From assembly GCA_025435355.1 (NCBI GenBank), contig JANJFQ010000003.1, positions 1 through 51,216 of the forward strand: DNA of 51,216 bases. Direction: 5' to 3'. The first letter of the stretch is position 1; each line of letters starts with the position of its first letter. Under the pieces are notes generated by a model. The model ran no database searches, was not told where the DNA came from, and saw nothing but the letters and a program-made list of their open reading frames with translations. A program made the translations under genes and the position numbers. The DNA is from Candidatus Methanophagales archaeon (GTDB lineage Archaea; Halobacteriota; Syntropharchaeia; Alkanophagales; Methanospirareceae). Of this stretch, positions 38,466 to 48,208 are shown piece by piece.

Positions 38466-38831
38466 ATGAAAAAGTGGAATATGATGGAAGATTTTGGTTA
38501 CTACCCAAGCAGGATATTTGTATTTACTACCCTATACTTCAATCTCAACATGCTTGACCTAATCATCACAAAAATAGCACTTGAAAACTGCGACTACGTA
38601 TATGAACTAAATCCCCTTTATTATCACCCCCTCTTCGTGGTTTTTAAGATATTCGCACCAGTTCTCCTGCTCTCTCTTTATTTCTTCTTATACTTCGTTA
38701 CCAAATTTGAGCGAGATAGAAGAATAATGGGAAAATGGGGATTGGGTTGCGTAATGGCGTTGATAATCTTATGCGTGTTTGTTTGTATCAATAACTTATA
38801 TCATATTTGTATAACCGGGTGCATTACCTGA
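38466..38831 (+). CDS. Small membrane protein
   Basis: Several TM helices, 'FTTLYFNLNMLDLIITKIAL...LYHICI'. Confidence 0.55.
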   Translation: MKKWNMMEDFGYYPSRIFVFTTLYFNLNMLDLIITKIALENCDYVYELNPLYYHPLFVVFKIFAPVLLLSLYFFLYFVTKFERDRRIMGKWGLGCVMALIILCVFVCINNLYHICITGCIT

Positions 38832-39114
38832 TTCTTATTTATCGGACTCTGCTGCCCGCAGGCACTTCTTTATCCAGATGCAACAAAATCGGTTTTCCAT
38901 TGATGTCTACGGCTAAAATCATCCCCTACTTTCAACACCCATGAGCTTTGTAGGCTTCAGATTAGTCAAAACAGGAACAAATCCGCCAATCAAACACTCT
39001 AGATATTAAATATTTTTGCATACCGGAAAAAAATCGAAAAGCTTTTATGTACCCTATTATGAACGCATATTGAAAATAAGATTGTTGCCAAAGATGTTGT
39101 AAGGAGGTACTGCA

Positions 39115-40172
39115 TTGACCTATGATATTATAATTTCAGGAGCAGGTCCCGCAGGAAGTTCTGCTGCGATTGCTCTTTCCAAGAAGGGTTTCAAGGTTCT
39201 TCTGCTGGACAAAGAGAAGTTTCCGCGAGACAAGGCCTGCGGCGATGGATTCGGACCAAAATCATTGGCGTTGTTTGATGATCTGGGAGTCTACAAGAAG
39301 TTCGAAAAAGAAAACTTTGAAAAAAGTGAGTATGTCATTGTATCATCCCCCAATGGTCACAAGATGCGAGGTAAGGCCCCCACTGCTGATGGGCTCAGAG
39401 ATTTCGGATGGGTAATCCCCCGCAAGAAAGCAGATGCCATTCTCGTGGATCATGCCGTTGATAACGGGGCTGAGCTCGATGAATTTCGGGTTGTGGAACC
39501 CATCATAGAAAACGGCTTTGTAGTCGGCATCAAGGGGAGACATGACGGCAATCTTGTCGAAAAGAGGGGAAGAATGATCATCGCGGCTGATGGCGTCAAC
39601 TCAGCTATCGGCAGAAAGATGGGGATGAGTCTTCATCTTAGTCAGTACCGGGAACACATGGCGATAGCGGCAAGGGCGTACTTTAAGGGAGCTGAAAACT
39701 TAGAAGGCGGGATAGAAATACACTATGAAAAGCAAAACAAATCTCTCCGCTGAAGGATCTCGGAATACCCATGGGTTCCCTGATTCTACACCATCTGAAG
39801 GAACGCCCACTGTCTCATGACGGTCTGATATTCTGTGGCGACTCGACTAGCTTCGTGGACTGCCTCACAGGTGAGGGCATTTCCTATGCACTCGAGGCGG
39901 GAGGGATAATCGCTCCCGGCGTCATCGAGAAAGCCCAAAATGCTGGAATTTCCTCCAGAGAAGTGCTAAAGGAATACGAGACCCAAGTCTACGAAGCGTT
40001 CAAGGCCGACTACACAGACGGCGTCAAGCTCAGGAAACGGTTACTTTCAAGTGATTTTACTATCAACATGGCGATTAAAAAGGCTGCAAAGGATGAAAGG
40101 GTAGCGTCGTTAATGGCGGGAATAATAGTGCGCTCTGTGGAAAAAAAAGAAGCGACTGTCGTTGAAGTTTAA
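39115..40172 (+). pseudogene. Geranylgeranyl reductase-family FAD oxidoreductase, disrupted with internal deletion
   Basis: N-terminal FAD-binding half 'IIISGAGPAGSSAAIALSKKGFKVLLLDKEKFPRDKACGDG' ends at 39753. C-terminal half 'LSHDGLIFCGDSTSFVDCLTGEGISYALEAG' lies in another frame. The usual middle segment is missing. Confidence 0.78.
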
Positions 40173-40216
40173 CGGTTTATCCTTCCCTTGTTCTTTGTTC
40201 ATTCTTGCTAAATTTA

Positions 40217-40402
40217 TTACCTGCCGATAACACGTAATAATTCGCCCGTTTCTGTATCAAATAGCTTACCGGGACGTTTCTCAGAAGAATGCATGGCAAG
40301 GTACTCTTCCGCATCCTCTAAACGGTCAAAAGACCACTTGAACCGACGCCTACCACACCTATTTGACGTTTCCACAACGAACCGTTTTTCCTCTGTCGTC
40401 AT
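40217..40402 (-). CDS. Small hypothetical protein (61 aa)
   Basis: MTTEEKRFVVETSNRCGRRRFKWSFDRLEDAEEYLAMHSSEKRPGKLFDTETGELLRVIGR; beta-rich, plausible coding composition. Confidence 0.45.
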   Translation of the reverse strand: MTTEEKRFVVETSNRCGRRRFKWSFDRLEDAEEYLAMHSSEKRPGKLFDTETGELLRVIGR

Positions 40403-40500
40403 TTATAATTTACTCCAATAGGGATGCGAGTTTTATAGCTCCAGTATTCAAAGAACTTCACATACTATATAAATTTTATAATTTTTTGTGATTCTCAGTT

Positions 40501-42096
40501 TCAGGTTGTAAATCGCTTGTAAATTCTCGTTATTTTATCAGGAAGTTTTACAACATCATCTATCACAACCCATCTGCTATTGGCATACATTCGTGGCAAA
40601 TACTCAGCAGCTTTACGGTCAACAGTAATACAAAACGACTTGATACCATATCTTTGTGCTTCCTTTAATGCCATTCTCGTATCTTCAATGGCGTAATTTC
40701 CATAATAATCCTGGTCTAATGGCTTACCATCACTCAATAGAATAAGCATTTTTGTCTTTTCTTCTCTTCTTCTTAATTTAGTTGTGGTGTGCCGGATTGC
40801 AGGAGCAATTCTCGTAGTTTGTTGATTCCTCATTGCTGAAATTTTGCGTTGCACACGCGGGTCATAAGAGTCATCAAAACCTTTAATTTTATAAAAAACC
40901 ACATTATCTCTTCCATACCCGGAGAATCCGTAAATAGCAAAAGCATCGCCTAATTCTTCCAATGCTTCAGACATTAATATCAATGCTTCTTTTTCACACG
41001 TTATTGTTGAGCCGCCCGTACTACCACTCATGTCAACGAGAAATGCTACTGCTATATCCCTAATTCTTTTTTTAGTTCGTACATAGTTTCTTTCAGAAGG
41101 TGAGAGTCTTAGTCTCTTATCAATAAAATATTGAACCGCTGAATCCAGGTCAATATCATCTCCATCAAATTGACCCCTTAATTTTACTAAACCCTCTGGT
41201 CTGAGCATTTGGAATTCTCGCCTGATGCTCTTTATCACTCCTGCATGCTTCTGAATTGTGTCAAGATAGAATTCATCTGAACCACCCGCTAAAATTCGTT
41301 CTCTAATCCTCGTCCAATTTAATCTATAATCTTTAATGTCACTACCCCATTCATGATATAAATAAGTATCCTGCTCGCTTTGAAGTTCATTTTCAGCTCT
41401 AATTAACGTTTCAAGGTCTCTTAAATAATCTTTCACCTTGTTTGGCTCAAGAGCATCAATTCTTGACTCGACGTCTTTGGGTTTGATTCCTTTTTCTTTG
41501 AACAATACTCTTAACAGTTCCCTTACTGCATCTTCTGAAGTGTAATTATCTTTTTTATCATCGTTTAAAGGACTTTTGTCTGGCTCGCTATTTAGTTTCT
41601 CACTAATTTTTCGTGCTGCTCTTCCAAAATTGCCTATATTTTGATTGACCCGAGATTGGTCTAAAGGTGCTGAAAAAGGATTCATCGGTAGATAGGGCTC
41701 TTGAAAATTGTCAGCTATCAAAAAATATAATTCAACAGTAACCCTTGCTGTTTCGTGGACATCTGCATCCGGAGAAGATAAAGTTCGGGTTATTGATAAA
41801 GCTTGAGCAAGAGTTTGCAGAAAATTTTCCGGAACTTGTTCTTTTGTTCTTCCGGCAGTTAACCGCTGCGCTATAATCTCTACTGCTCTTTGTTTATCAT
41901 TAGCTAATTCATCAAGAAAAGGCCTTTTAGAAACCATGTAAACGTTCATTTCTGCTATTTGTTCACCAAGAGCAGGATATTCTGCCTGCAGCCGTGAATT
42001 GATTCTATGATCTTCAAGTATGGTTATGAGATCCTTCGCTAACGCAGGCTCAGGAAAGAGTTCATAAAATTTTTCTATGTCGCTAATGCCGGTCAT
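40501..42096 (-). CDS. VWA-domain protein, NorD/CbbO-like C-terminal half
   Basis: MIDAS 'FLVDMSGSTGGST'; 'ILLSDGKPLDQDYYGNYAIEDTRMALKEAQRYGI'; N-terminal 'FYELFPEPALAKDLITILEDHRINSRLQAEYP' as in NorD. Confidence 0.85.
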   Translation of the reverse strand: MTGISDIEKFYELFPEPALAKDLITILEDHRINSRLQAEYPALGEQIAEMNVYMVSKRPFLDELANDKQRAVEIIAQRLTAGRTKEQVPENFLQTLAQALSITRTLSSPDADVHETARVTVELYFLIADNFQEPYLPMNPFSAPLDQSRVNQNIGNFGRAARKISEKLNSEPDKSPLNDDKKDNYTSEDAVRELLRVLFKEKGIKPKDVESRIDALEPNKVKDYLRDLETLIRAENELQSEQDTYLYHEWGSDIKDYRLNWTRIRERILAGGSDEFYLDTIQKHAGVIKSIRREFQMLRPEGLVKLRGQFDGDDIDLDSAVQYFIDKRLRLSPSERNYVRTKKRIRDIAVAFLVDMSGSTGGSTITCEKEALILMSEALEELGDAFAIYGFSGYGRDNVVFYKIKGFDDSYDPRVQRKISAMRNQQTTRIAPAIRHTTTKLRRREEKTKMLILLSDGKPLDQDYYGNYAIEDTRMALKEAQRYGIKSFCITVDRKAAEYLPRMYANSRWVVIDDVVKLPDKITRIYKRFTT

Positions 42097-42219
42097 TTAC
42101 GCTCACTATATTTGCCTCATTGGTATTCGGTTAAGAGTGTTTGCGCTCTTATATTTATATTTGTATCTATTCAGGTTTTTTAAAGTTGTTTACCAAGGAA
42201 GAAATACTTTTAAATTTAT

Positions 42220-42444
42220 TATGATGCAAGGAAAGAATTGGATTTCGTTTACCAGCGTGAAAATAGCGAATATCACGGAATAGAGGTGAAATACAAGCCG
42301 AAAGTGTCATTTACGGATGTCGCCTCCATTAACATGCCAAAGCTGATATTGAGCAAAAAAGAGTTTGATACAAAGGGGGATATTGCAATTGTTCCTGCTT
42401 ACGTTTTTCTGTGCTTGCTGGAAAGTTCTGTGAAGAATTTGTAA
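42220..42444 (+). pseudogene. C-terminal remnant of an AAA ATPase of the DUF4143 type
   Basis: 'ARKELDFVYQRENSEYHGIEVKYKPKVSFTDVASINMPKLILSKKEFDTKGDIAIVPAYVFLCLLE' with no ATPase domain upstream. Confidence 0.55.
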
Positions 42445-42449
42445 GCGTT

Positions 42450-42660
42450 AAAAGGGTTAGGCGGTCGGCGAGCGAGTGAGGAGTGGTCATAAGCGTGGAT
42501 TTGCGGCATCGCGAAAATATTTCAGGGAGCTTATTAGGATAAGTTCTATGGGGCTATGAAAGAGCGGTTTAGGTATGCGAGGGCGTATTCGCCCACCGCG
42601 ACTCGTAAAGGATGTGCGGAGGTTTATTTATGTGGTTGGGAAAGGTTACAAAGGATTGGT
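42450..42660 (+). pseudogene. Degenerate rlmE/FtsJ paralogue remnant
   Basis: Frames combine to 'VVISVDLRHRE' then 'AKIFQGAY*DKFYGAMKERFRYARAYSPTATRKGCAEVYLCGW', matching the intact rlmE at 7074..7703. Confidence 0.8.
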
Positions 42661-42781
42661 TATGCAAGATTATTCCTAAGTTTCGACTCCTATCAAGACG
42701 TAAAAGTAAAAGTCCATGTCGAAGCTTAGATATAAAGATGACGAACTTGTGGGAATTACCATATTGGAGGCTTCTAAGTGG

Positions 42782-44377
42782 TCATTTAATACCTTCACGC
42801 TCACCATACTTCGCCTTTATTTTATCAGCGACATCCTGAACTCTCCTCAGCTCAAAATCAAAACTGCCATATTCCAAATGAGCTTCTTCATGTGTCGCCA
42901 AAACTTTGTACATAATGAAATTTTTAGCTTCTTCTTTGAAATCTTTAACTCTTCCCGGAAGAAAGATTCGCTCACCGTCGGTTGTGGCTCCCTGTGCTTC
43001 CACAATCTCGATTCTGTAACCTAATAATGCATTCAGATAATGTAACAAAACAGGTTTTACGCGCTTCAGCTCAAGACCATCTGTGATAGAATCAAAAAAA
43101 TCTGCATATTCAGAAGACTCGCCTTTCACAAAAGACGTTGCTTTCTCTTCCCCTTCCATCTTTGCTATTTCTGAAGCCTGGTGAGCTACCTTCTCCAAAC
43201 CTTCATAATCCGCTCTACCGATGAGGTCTGGACTCTCCTCAAGCAAACTAACCGCAGTTCGCACGCTATACCTGGCAACTCGACTACTAAGTCCATAAAC
43301 ATCCTTAACTAACTCTTTATCTCCATACCTCAACAATCTATCAATGAGTGCCGGACTCAGCCCAAGCAACCTGACAGCAGTTCTCCAATTATAATCCCTG
43401 GCGACCTGACTACAAAAACCATAAACAGTTGTAACTAATTCTTTATCCCCATATCCCAGCAATCTATCAATGAGTGCTGGACACTCATCAAGCAACTTAG
43501 CGGCAATAAATCTATCATCTTTGTCGACCTGAGTACAAAGACCGGCAACCTCCTCTAAAACATCATATCCAACTTTATCTATGAGTGCTGGACTCATCTC
43601 AAGCAACCGGGCAGCAACAAAACTATCTTCCTGAGCGACCTGAGTACAAAGACCGGCAACCTCCTCTAAAACATCATATCCAACTTTATCTATGAGTGCT
43701 GGACTCAGCCCAAGCAACCTAACCGCAGTTCTCCCACTATAGTTAGCAACCTGACTACTAAGTCTTGCAATCTTCTCTAAACCTTCATATCCTACTCTAT
43801 CTATGAGTGCTGGGCTCATCTCGAGCAATCTAGCAGCAATAAATCTACGATCGTTTGGGACCTGAGTACAAAGACTGGCAATCTTCTCTAAACCTTCATA
43901 GCCTACTCTATCAACGAGATCTGGACATATCCCAAGCAACTTAGCAGCGACAAAACTATCTTCCTGGACTACCAGAGTACAAAGACCGGCAATCTTCTCT
44001 AAACCTTCATAGCCTACTCTATCTATGAGTATTAGACTCATCTCAAGCAACCGGGCAGCAGTTCCTCCACTATACCTGGCGACCGGACTACAAAGACCAT
44101 AAACATTAAGAACTAATTCTTTATCGCCATAGTTTAGCAATCTATCTATGAGCTCAGGGCTCATCTCAAGCAAACTAACCGCAGTTCGCACACTATGATC
44201 TTTGGCGATCTGGCTACAAAGACCAACAACCTTCTCTAAACCTTCATATCCAATTCTGTCGAGCAAAGGATATAATTCGCCAACTAATTTCTCAAGAACT
44301 TCACCTTCGTAATACTCATTAAGTAGTTTCCTTATTTTTCGCACTCCAAAAGCCCTCTTGATAGAAATCCATGCCAT
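42782..44377 (-). CDS. NorD-like N-terminal protein: about 9-10 alpha-helical repeats plus an HEEAH-containing domain
   Basis: Repeats of 'VGYEGLEKIAGLCTQVAxxxxFxAARLLEMSPALIDR'; C-terminal 'ERIFLPGRVKDFKEEAKNFIMYKVLATHEEAHLEYGSFDFEL' as in NorD central regions. Confidence 0.75.
   Translation of the reverse strand: MAWISIKRAFGVRKIRKLLNEYYEGEVLEKLVGELYPLLDRIGYEGLEKVVGLCSQIAKDHSVRTAVSLLEMSPELIDRLLNYGDKELVLNVYGLCSPVARYSGGTAARLLEMSLILIDRVGYEGLEKIAGLCTLVVQEDSFVAAKLLGICPDLVDRVGYEGLEKIASLCTQVPNDRRFIAARLLEMSPALIDRVGYEGLEKIARLSSQVANYSGRTAVRLLGLSPALIDKVGYDVLEEVAGLCTQVAQEDSFVAARLLEMSPALIDKVGYDVLEEVAGLCTQVDKDDRFIAAKLLDECPALIDRLLGYGDKELVTTVYGFCSQVARDYNWRTAVRLLGLSPALIDRLLRYGDKELVKDVYGLSSRVARYSVRTAVSLLEESPDLIGRADYEGLEKVAHQASEIAKMEGEEKATSFVKGESSEYADFFDSITDGLELKRVKPVLLHYLNALLGYRIEIVEAQGATTDGERIFLPGRVKDFKEEAKNFIMYKVLATHEEAHLEYGSFDFELRRVQDVADKIKAKYGEREGIK
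43260..44260 (-). repeat. Intragenic tandem repeats, about 111-123 nt per unit
   Basis: Period about 37-41 aa. A stretch 'ctgagtacaaagaccggcaacctcctctaaaacatcatatccaactttatctatgagtgctggactca' occurs identically near 43528 and 43642. Confidence 0.85.
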
Positions 44378-44390
44378 TTTCTGTCAGCAG

Positions 44391-45221
44391 TTACACGTTA
44401 AAGTAATTTTTGAGGATTTCTTCTATGCTTCTTTTGAGGTCACTATCGTGAGTTAAAGGCTCTGTCATAGTTGAATATAGCGCATCTCTCATTGGTACCC
44501 CACTTTTTAGCAAGGTGGCAGCATAAACAAGTTCTCTGGTAGAAACACCTTCTTCGAGCCCTTGTTGAATAAGGTTTCTTATTTTATTCGCAGCTTTTAC
44601 CAACCTTTTTGCAGTATCTTGTTCAACACCCGTCTCTTGATGCACAATTTGAGTTTCTAAGCCTTCACCTGGCCATCCGAGCGCGATGCTTACAAACCTC
44701 TGTCTTGTACTTTGTTTCAATTCTTTTAAGACACTCTGGTAACCCGGATTATAACTAATTACCAGCATAAAGTCATCTGGAGCATAGAACATCTTTCCTA
44801 ACTTCTCAACCAGCAAATATCTCCTATGATCCGTTAATGGATGAATGACGACAGTTGTATCTTTTCTTGCTTCCACGACTTCATCCAGATAAACGATTCC
44901 ACCATTTTTTACAGCCATAAGAAGAGGACCATCAATCCACTCAACATCGTCTCCTTTAATGATATACCTTCCGGTTAAGTCATTTCCACTTAAATCATCA
45001 TGACAAGCAACAGTATAGAGCGGGCAACCTAACTTCCAGGCCATATGCTCAACTAATCTTGTTTTACCACTTCCCGTAGGTCCCTTCAGCATAACCGGAA
45101 GTTTATTCATATAGGCAGCTTCAAATAGCGCAACCTCGTTCCCTTGCGGTAAATAAAAAGGCTCCTCTTTTATTTCAAAGCTACCATCTTCATATAATCT
45201 TGAGTCCAATCTCTCTAACAT
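44391..45221 (-). CDS. MoxR-family AAA ATPase, CbbQ/NorQ type
   Basis: '[43 protein letters not shown]', '[30 protein letters not shown]', '[12 protein letters not shown]'. Confidence 0.92.
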   Translation of the reverse strand: MLERLDSRLYEDGSFEIKEEPFYLPQGNEVALFEAAYMNKLPVMLKGPTGSGKTRLVEHMAWKLGCPLYTVACHDDLSGNDLTGRYIIKGDDVEWIDGPLLMAVKNGGIVYLDEVVEARKDTTVVIHPLTDHRRYLLVEKLGKMFYAPDDFMLVISYNPGYQSVLKELKQSTRQRFVSIALGWPGEGLETQIVHQETGVEQDTAKRLVKAANKIRNLIQQGLEEGVSTRELVYAATLLKSGVPMRDALYSTMTEPLTHDSDLKRSIEEILKNYFNV

Positions 45222-45313
45222 TTATACTCACTTAACAGTGACTACAATAATTCATATTCATTTAAATCTTTCGTATTTGACGATATGAAAAACCCTTTTT
45301 TGTTTAGCGCCTT

Positions 45314-45721
45314 TTATAATACCACGAGATTACTCCGTTGAAAGGATTTTGTTATAATCGAGCTGTGCATCCTCTTTCTTATCTGGATCCAGCAGGAGCC
45401 CAGCCCCAAGCTCTGACTGGTAAGTTGTAAGATTATGGAAGTGATGGAGCAGTCCCCGATCCAGACGTCCGACTCGTTCTCGTCGGCGCAGACCACCACT
45501 CCCAAGCTTGACCCCTTCACGAAGCTCGAGCCGCTGGTCTTGGCCCGGGAGAGCTCTTCCAATTTGGCTCTGTCAGTAATGAAGAGAAACCGCCAGGGCC
45601 TGAAATTGCGAGAAGAGGGAGAGCGGAGGGGCGCTTCCTCCAACAGCTCGATGAACTCGGGCTCGATTTCTTTATCCTTGTATTTTCTGACACTCCGTCG
45701 CTTTCTCAGTATATCAAGCAT
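45314..45721 (-). pseudogene. Nitroreductase-family protein, truncated/frameshifted
   Basis: N-terminal 'MLDILRKRRSVRKYKDKEIEPEFIELLEEAPLRSPSSRNFRPWRFLFITD...LGLGSCWIQIR', after which family resemblance ends. Confidence 0.7.
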
Positions 45722-45825
45722 AATCTTCCTCCACGTCTTCCTATGTTTTGCTGTAAAATAAATTCATATCCTGGTCGTTTTGAGGAGTATATTCGCGGGC
45801 AACTCCATCCTCTTATTACCTAATT

Positions 45826-45990
45826 TTATTCTAAACGATACACTTCCCCGATTTGCAACGGCACAACCCTGATATCCGCTCGCGCTTCTACTTCGTTCTT
45901 GAATTCTTCTGGATCCGCTTCGTACCGATGCATGGAGATGACAACTTTTGGTTTGATTGTTAGTGCAGCCTCAACAGCCTCCAAAAGAAA
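45826..45990 (-). pseudogene. C-terminal fragment of an MBL-fold (metal-dependent hydrolase) protein
   Basis: Manual translation 'LLEAVEAALTIKPKVVISMHRYEADPEEFKNEVEARADIRVVPLQIGEVYRLE-stop'. Confidence 0.65.
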
Positions 45991-46128
45991 TTACGCACAA
46001 CAGGGTATATTCGAACTTGAGTTCGCATATCCTTCCATTTTGGCATTATACCGAACTTACTCCATATACATCCCTTCAGTTTCCCGCTCATTTTTTTAGT
46101 ACCTGAATTTTGTAATAGACGCAGATAC

Positions 46129-46791
46129 TCAAATAACGGTTCTTTGAGCTACATAGGCGTAGTAAAGATCGTCAATATCTTCCTGTCCACTCCACACTAA
46201 AAATTTAAACTCCTTCAACTTGTCAAAGCCGCAACCTTGTAAAAGTCTTTCGATGTATCTATTGCTGTGCATGAATACCGTTACGCCCCAGTCGCTTTGG
46301 ATCTCTGAATAACCTTGCGGGTTGTGACTGACCGCCTTTTCTTCTTTTTCCGGGGTTTGTGCTAAAACAGTGAAGGCGAAGATTCCTCCTGGTTTGATAA
46401 TCCGGGAAACCTCTTTAAACATCGGTTCCAAGTTGCCAAAGAAATGAAAAACGCCGCAGGAAATCACATGGTCGAAGAAGCCGTCGGAATAAGGCAGCGG
46501 CGTATTCCGCAGGTCGAACTGTTTGAGGTCCTTTGCGAAATCTTTCGACTTGCAGATTTTCAACATTTCAATAGACCCGTCGATTCCGAATACTTCCAAG
46601 CCCGCTCTGGCAAATGGTAGGGAGCCAAGCCCTGTACCTATTCCGAGATCAAGCAGGCGCTCATGAGGATTCACATATTCAAAGTTCAGACCGAACAGCG
46701 CTTCATGGGCGAAACACTTGTATTCACGGACTTGCTGATCGTATTCAGCAGCGCATTCATCGTGTCCGCGAATAATATCGTTCTTTTTCAT
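46129..46791 (-). CDS. Class I SAM-dependent methyltransferase
   Basis: 'ERLLDLGIGTGLGSLPFARAGLEVFGIDGSIEML', 'VSRIIKPGGIFAFTV'. Confidence 0.88.
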   Translation of the reverse strand: MKKNDIIRGHDECAAEYDQQVREYKCFAHEALFGLNFEYVNPHERLLDLGIGTGLGSLPFARAGLEVFGIDGSIEMLKICKSKDFAKDLKQFDLRNTPLPYSDGFFDHVISCGVFHFFGNLEPMFKEVSRIIKPGGIFAFTVLAQTPEKEEKAVSHNPQGYSEIQSDWGVTVFMHSNRYIERLLQGCGFDKLKEFKFLVWSGQEDIDDLYYAYVAQRTVI

Positions 46792-46910
46792 TTTTTCTGT
46801 CTCCTTTAGTTTATGAATATTGCACGGTCTTTAAAAAAAATTCCATTAATCGCCCATAGTTCACGATTTCATATTAACGTTTATATTAAATTACTTTCAA
46901 ATTCATAGAA

Positions 46911-47073
46911 GCATCGCCTACGTTACTTTGGAGACGAAGATCGCTGGTCTATAGCATTTTACACATATAGCCACGAGAAGTATGAGCCTTGCGTTTTCAA
47001 CAACGGGAGTTTTCATGGTACACCCGAGGAGGCCTTTGAAAGTTCCGCAGTATACTTGCAAGATTCTCCATGA
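46911..47073 (+). pseudogene. Fragment of a short conserved hypothetical protein
   Basis: Open frame from a TAG: 'KHRLRYFGDEDRWSIAFYTYSHEKYEPCVFNNGSFHGTPEEAFESSAVYLQDSP-stop', with no start codon. Confidence 0.5.
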
Positions 47074-47139
47074 TTTTAGATATTACAAACAATTTTGTAC
47101 CACAAACCTTTATATAGTGCAAACTACATTGCATTAATT

Positions 47140-47751
47140 ATGATAGAAAAAATCAATTTGAAAGAAATCGAGAAAAAGGCATGGACATCTACTTTTGAGG
47201 ATGGAATTACTGACATTGGAATAGGTCTCATATTAGTTGTATCGACGATCTGCCAGATGTTTGATGATGTTCGTTTTTATCTGTATGCATTATTCATAGT
47301 ACCGGCACTGTTTATCACTGCAGCGAAAAAATACATTACAACTCCCAGGATAGGGCTTGTCAAATTCAGCAGGGAGCGCAACAAAAAAAGATATATGCTT
47401 TTCTTGGTCATGACAACAGCAATTGTTTTTCTGCTAATACTAACAACAAAAGGATTGCTTCAAAAATTACCAATGACACCACTAATAGTCGGATCGATAG
47501 TATTCATTATCTGCAGTTCAATTGCATATTTTTTGAATTTCAACAGGATGTACATCTATGCTGTCCTGTTTACTTTATCCTTTGCACTTAATGAGATAAC
47601 AATAGCTAATACAGGAGTCATTGCAAGTGGTGCATACGCCTGGTTGATTTCAGCAATAATATTGATAGTGATAGGGTTTGTGTATTTGGTTAGATTCCTG
47701 AAGAAATATCCACTGCCGGTAAAGGAGGTGTCCGATGTCAGCCACAATTAA
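47140..47751 (+). CDS. Membrane protein, paralogue of the next gene
   Basis: 'MIEKINLKEIEKKAWTSTFEDGITDIGIGLILV...TPRIGLVKFSRER', six hydrophobic helices. Confidence 0.65.
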   Translation: MIEKINLKEIEKKAWTSTFEDGITDIGIGLILVVSTICQMFDDVRFYLYALFIVPALFITAAKKYITTPRIGLVKFSRERNKKRYMLFLVMTTAIVFLLILTTKGLLQKLPMTPLIVGSIVFIICSSIAYFLNFNRMYIYAVLFTLSFALNEITIANTGVIASGAYAWLISAIILIVIGFVYLVRFLKKYPLPVKEVSDVSHN

Positions 47752-48208
47752 TCTGAAAGAGATAGAGCAAAAAGCATATCGTGATTCCCAGCAGGACGGC
47801 TTGATGGAAATCATGATGGGACTAATCCTTATGGCTTTTGGCGGCTTTTTCTATTCTACCGTTTTTGTATTCTACATTTTATTGATTTTATTTTCCGGAA
47901 GGATTGTTGAGTTCTTTCGAAAACGGTATATCTATCCCAGAATTGGGTTCGTCAAGTTCCGTCAGGAAAACCCAAAGGCGGTCTTGACTGGCGTCCTTCT
48001 TTTCGAGTTCGCAGTTATCGTGATCATATTCACTCTGATCTCTTTATTTGGTGACGTGAAGGAGTATTCCCAATGGGTGAAGTGGTCGCCATTGATTTAT
48101 CTGGTTTTCATGGGTGGATTCCTATTCCTTTGTGGGTTGGTCATCTTCACCCGTTTTATGAGCAAGTATCCGCTTCTCCCAGAGGAGGTCTCCCGTGTCA
48201 TCAAGTAA
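47735..48208 (+). CDS. Membrane protein, paralogue of the preceding gene
   Basis: 'MSATINLKEIEQKAYRDSQQDGLMEIMMGLILM...YPRIGFVKFRQENPK'. Confidence 0.68.
   Translation: MSATINLKEIEQKAYRDSQQDGLMEIMMGLILMAFGGFFYSTVFVFYILLILFSGRIVEFFRKRYIYPRIGFVKFRQENPKAVLTGVLLFEFAVIVIIFTLISLFGDVKEYSQWVKWSPLIYLVFMGGFLFLCGLVIFTRFMSKYPLLPEEVSRVIK

Noticed and set aside
43260-44260. CRISPR-like periodic repeats
   Set aside because: The periodicity (about 111-123 nt) maintains one reading frame and encodes protein repeats; there is no short-repeat/unique-spacer pattern.
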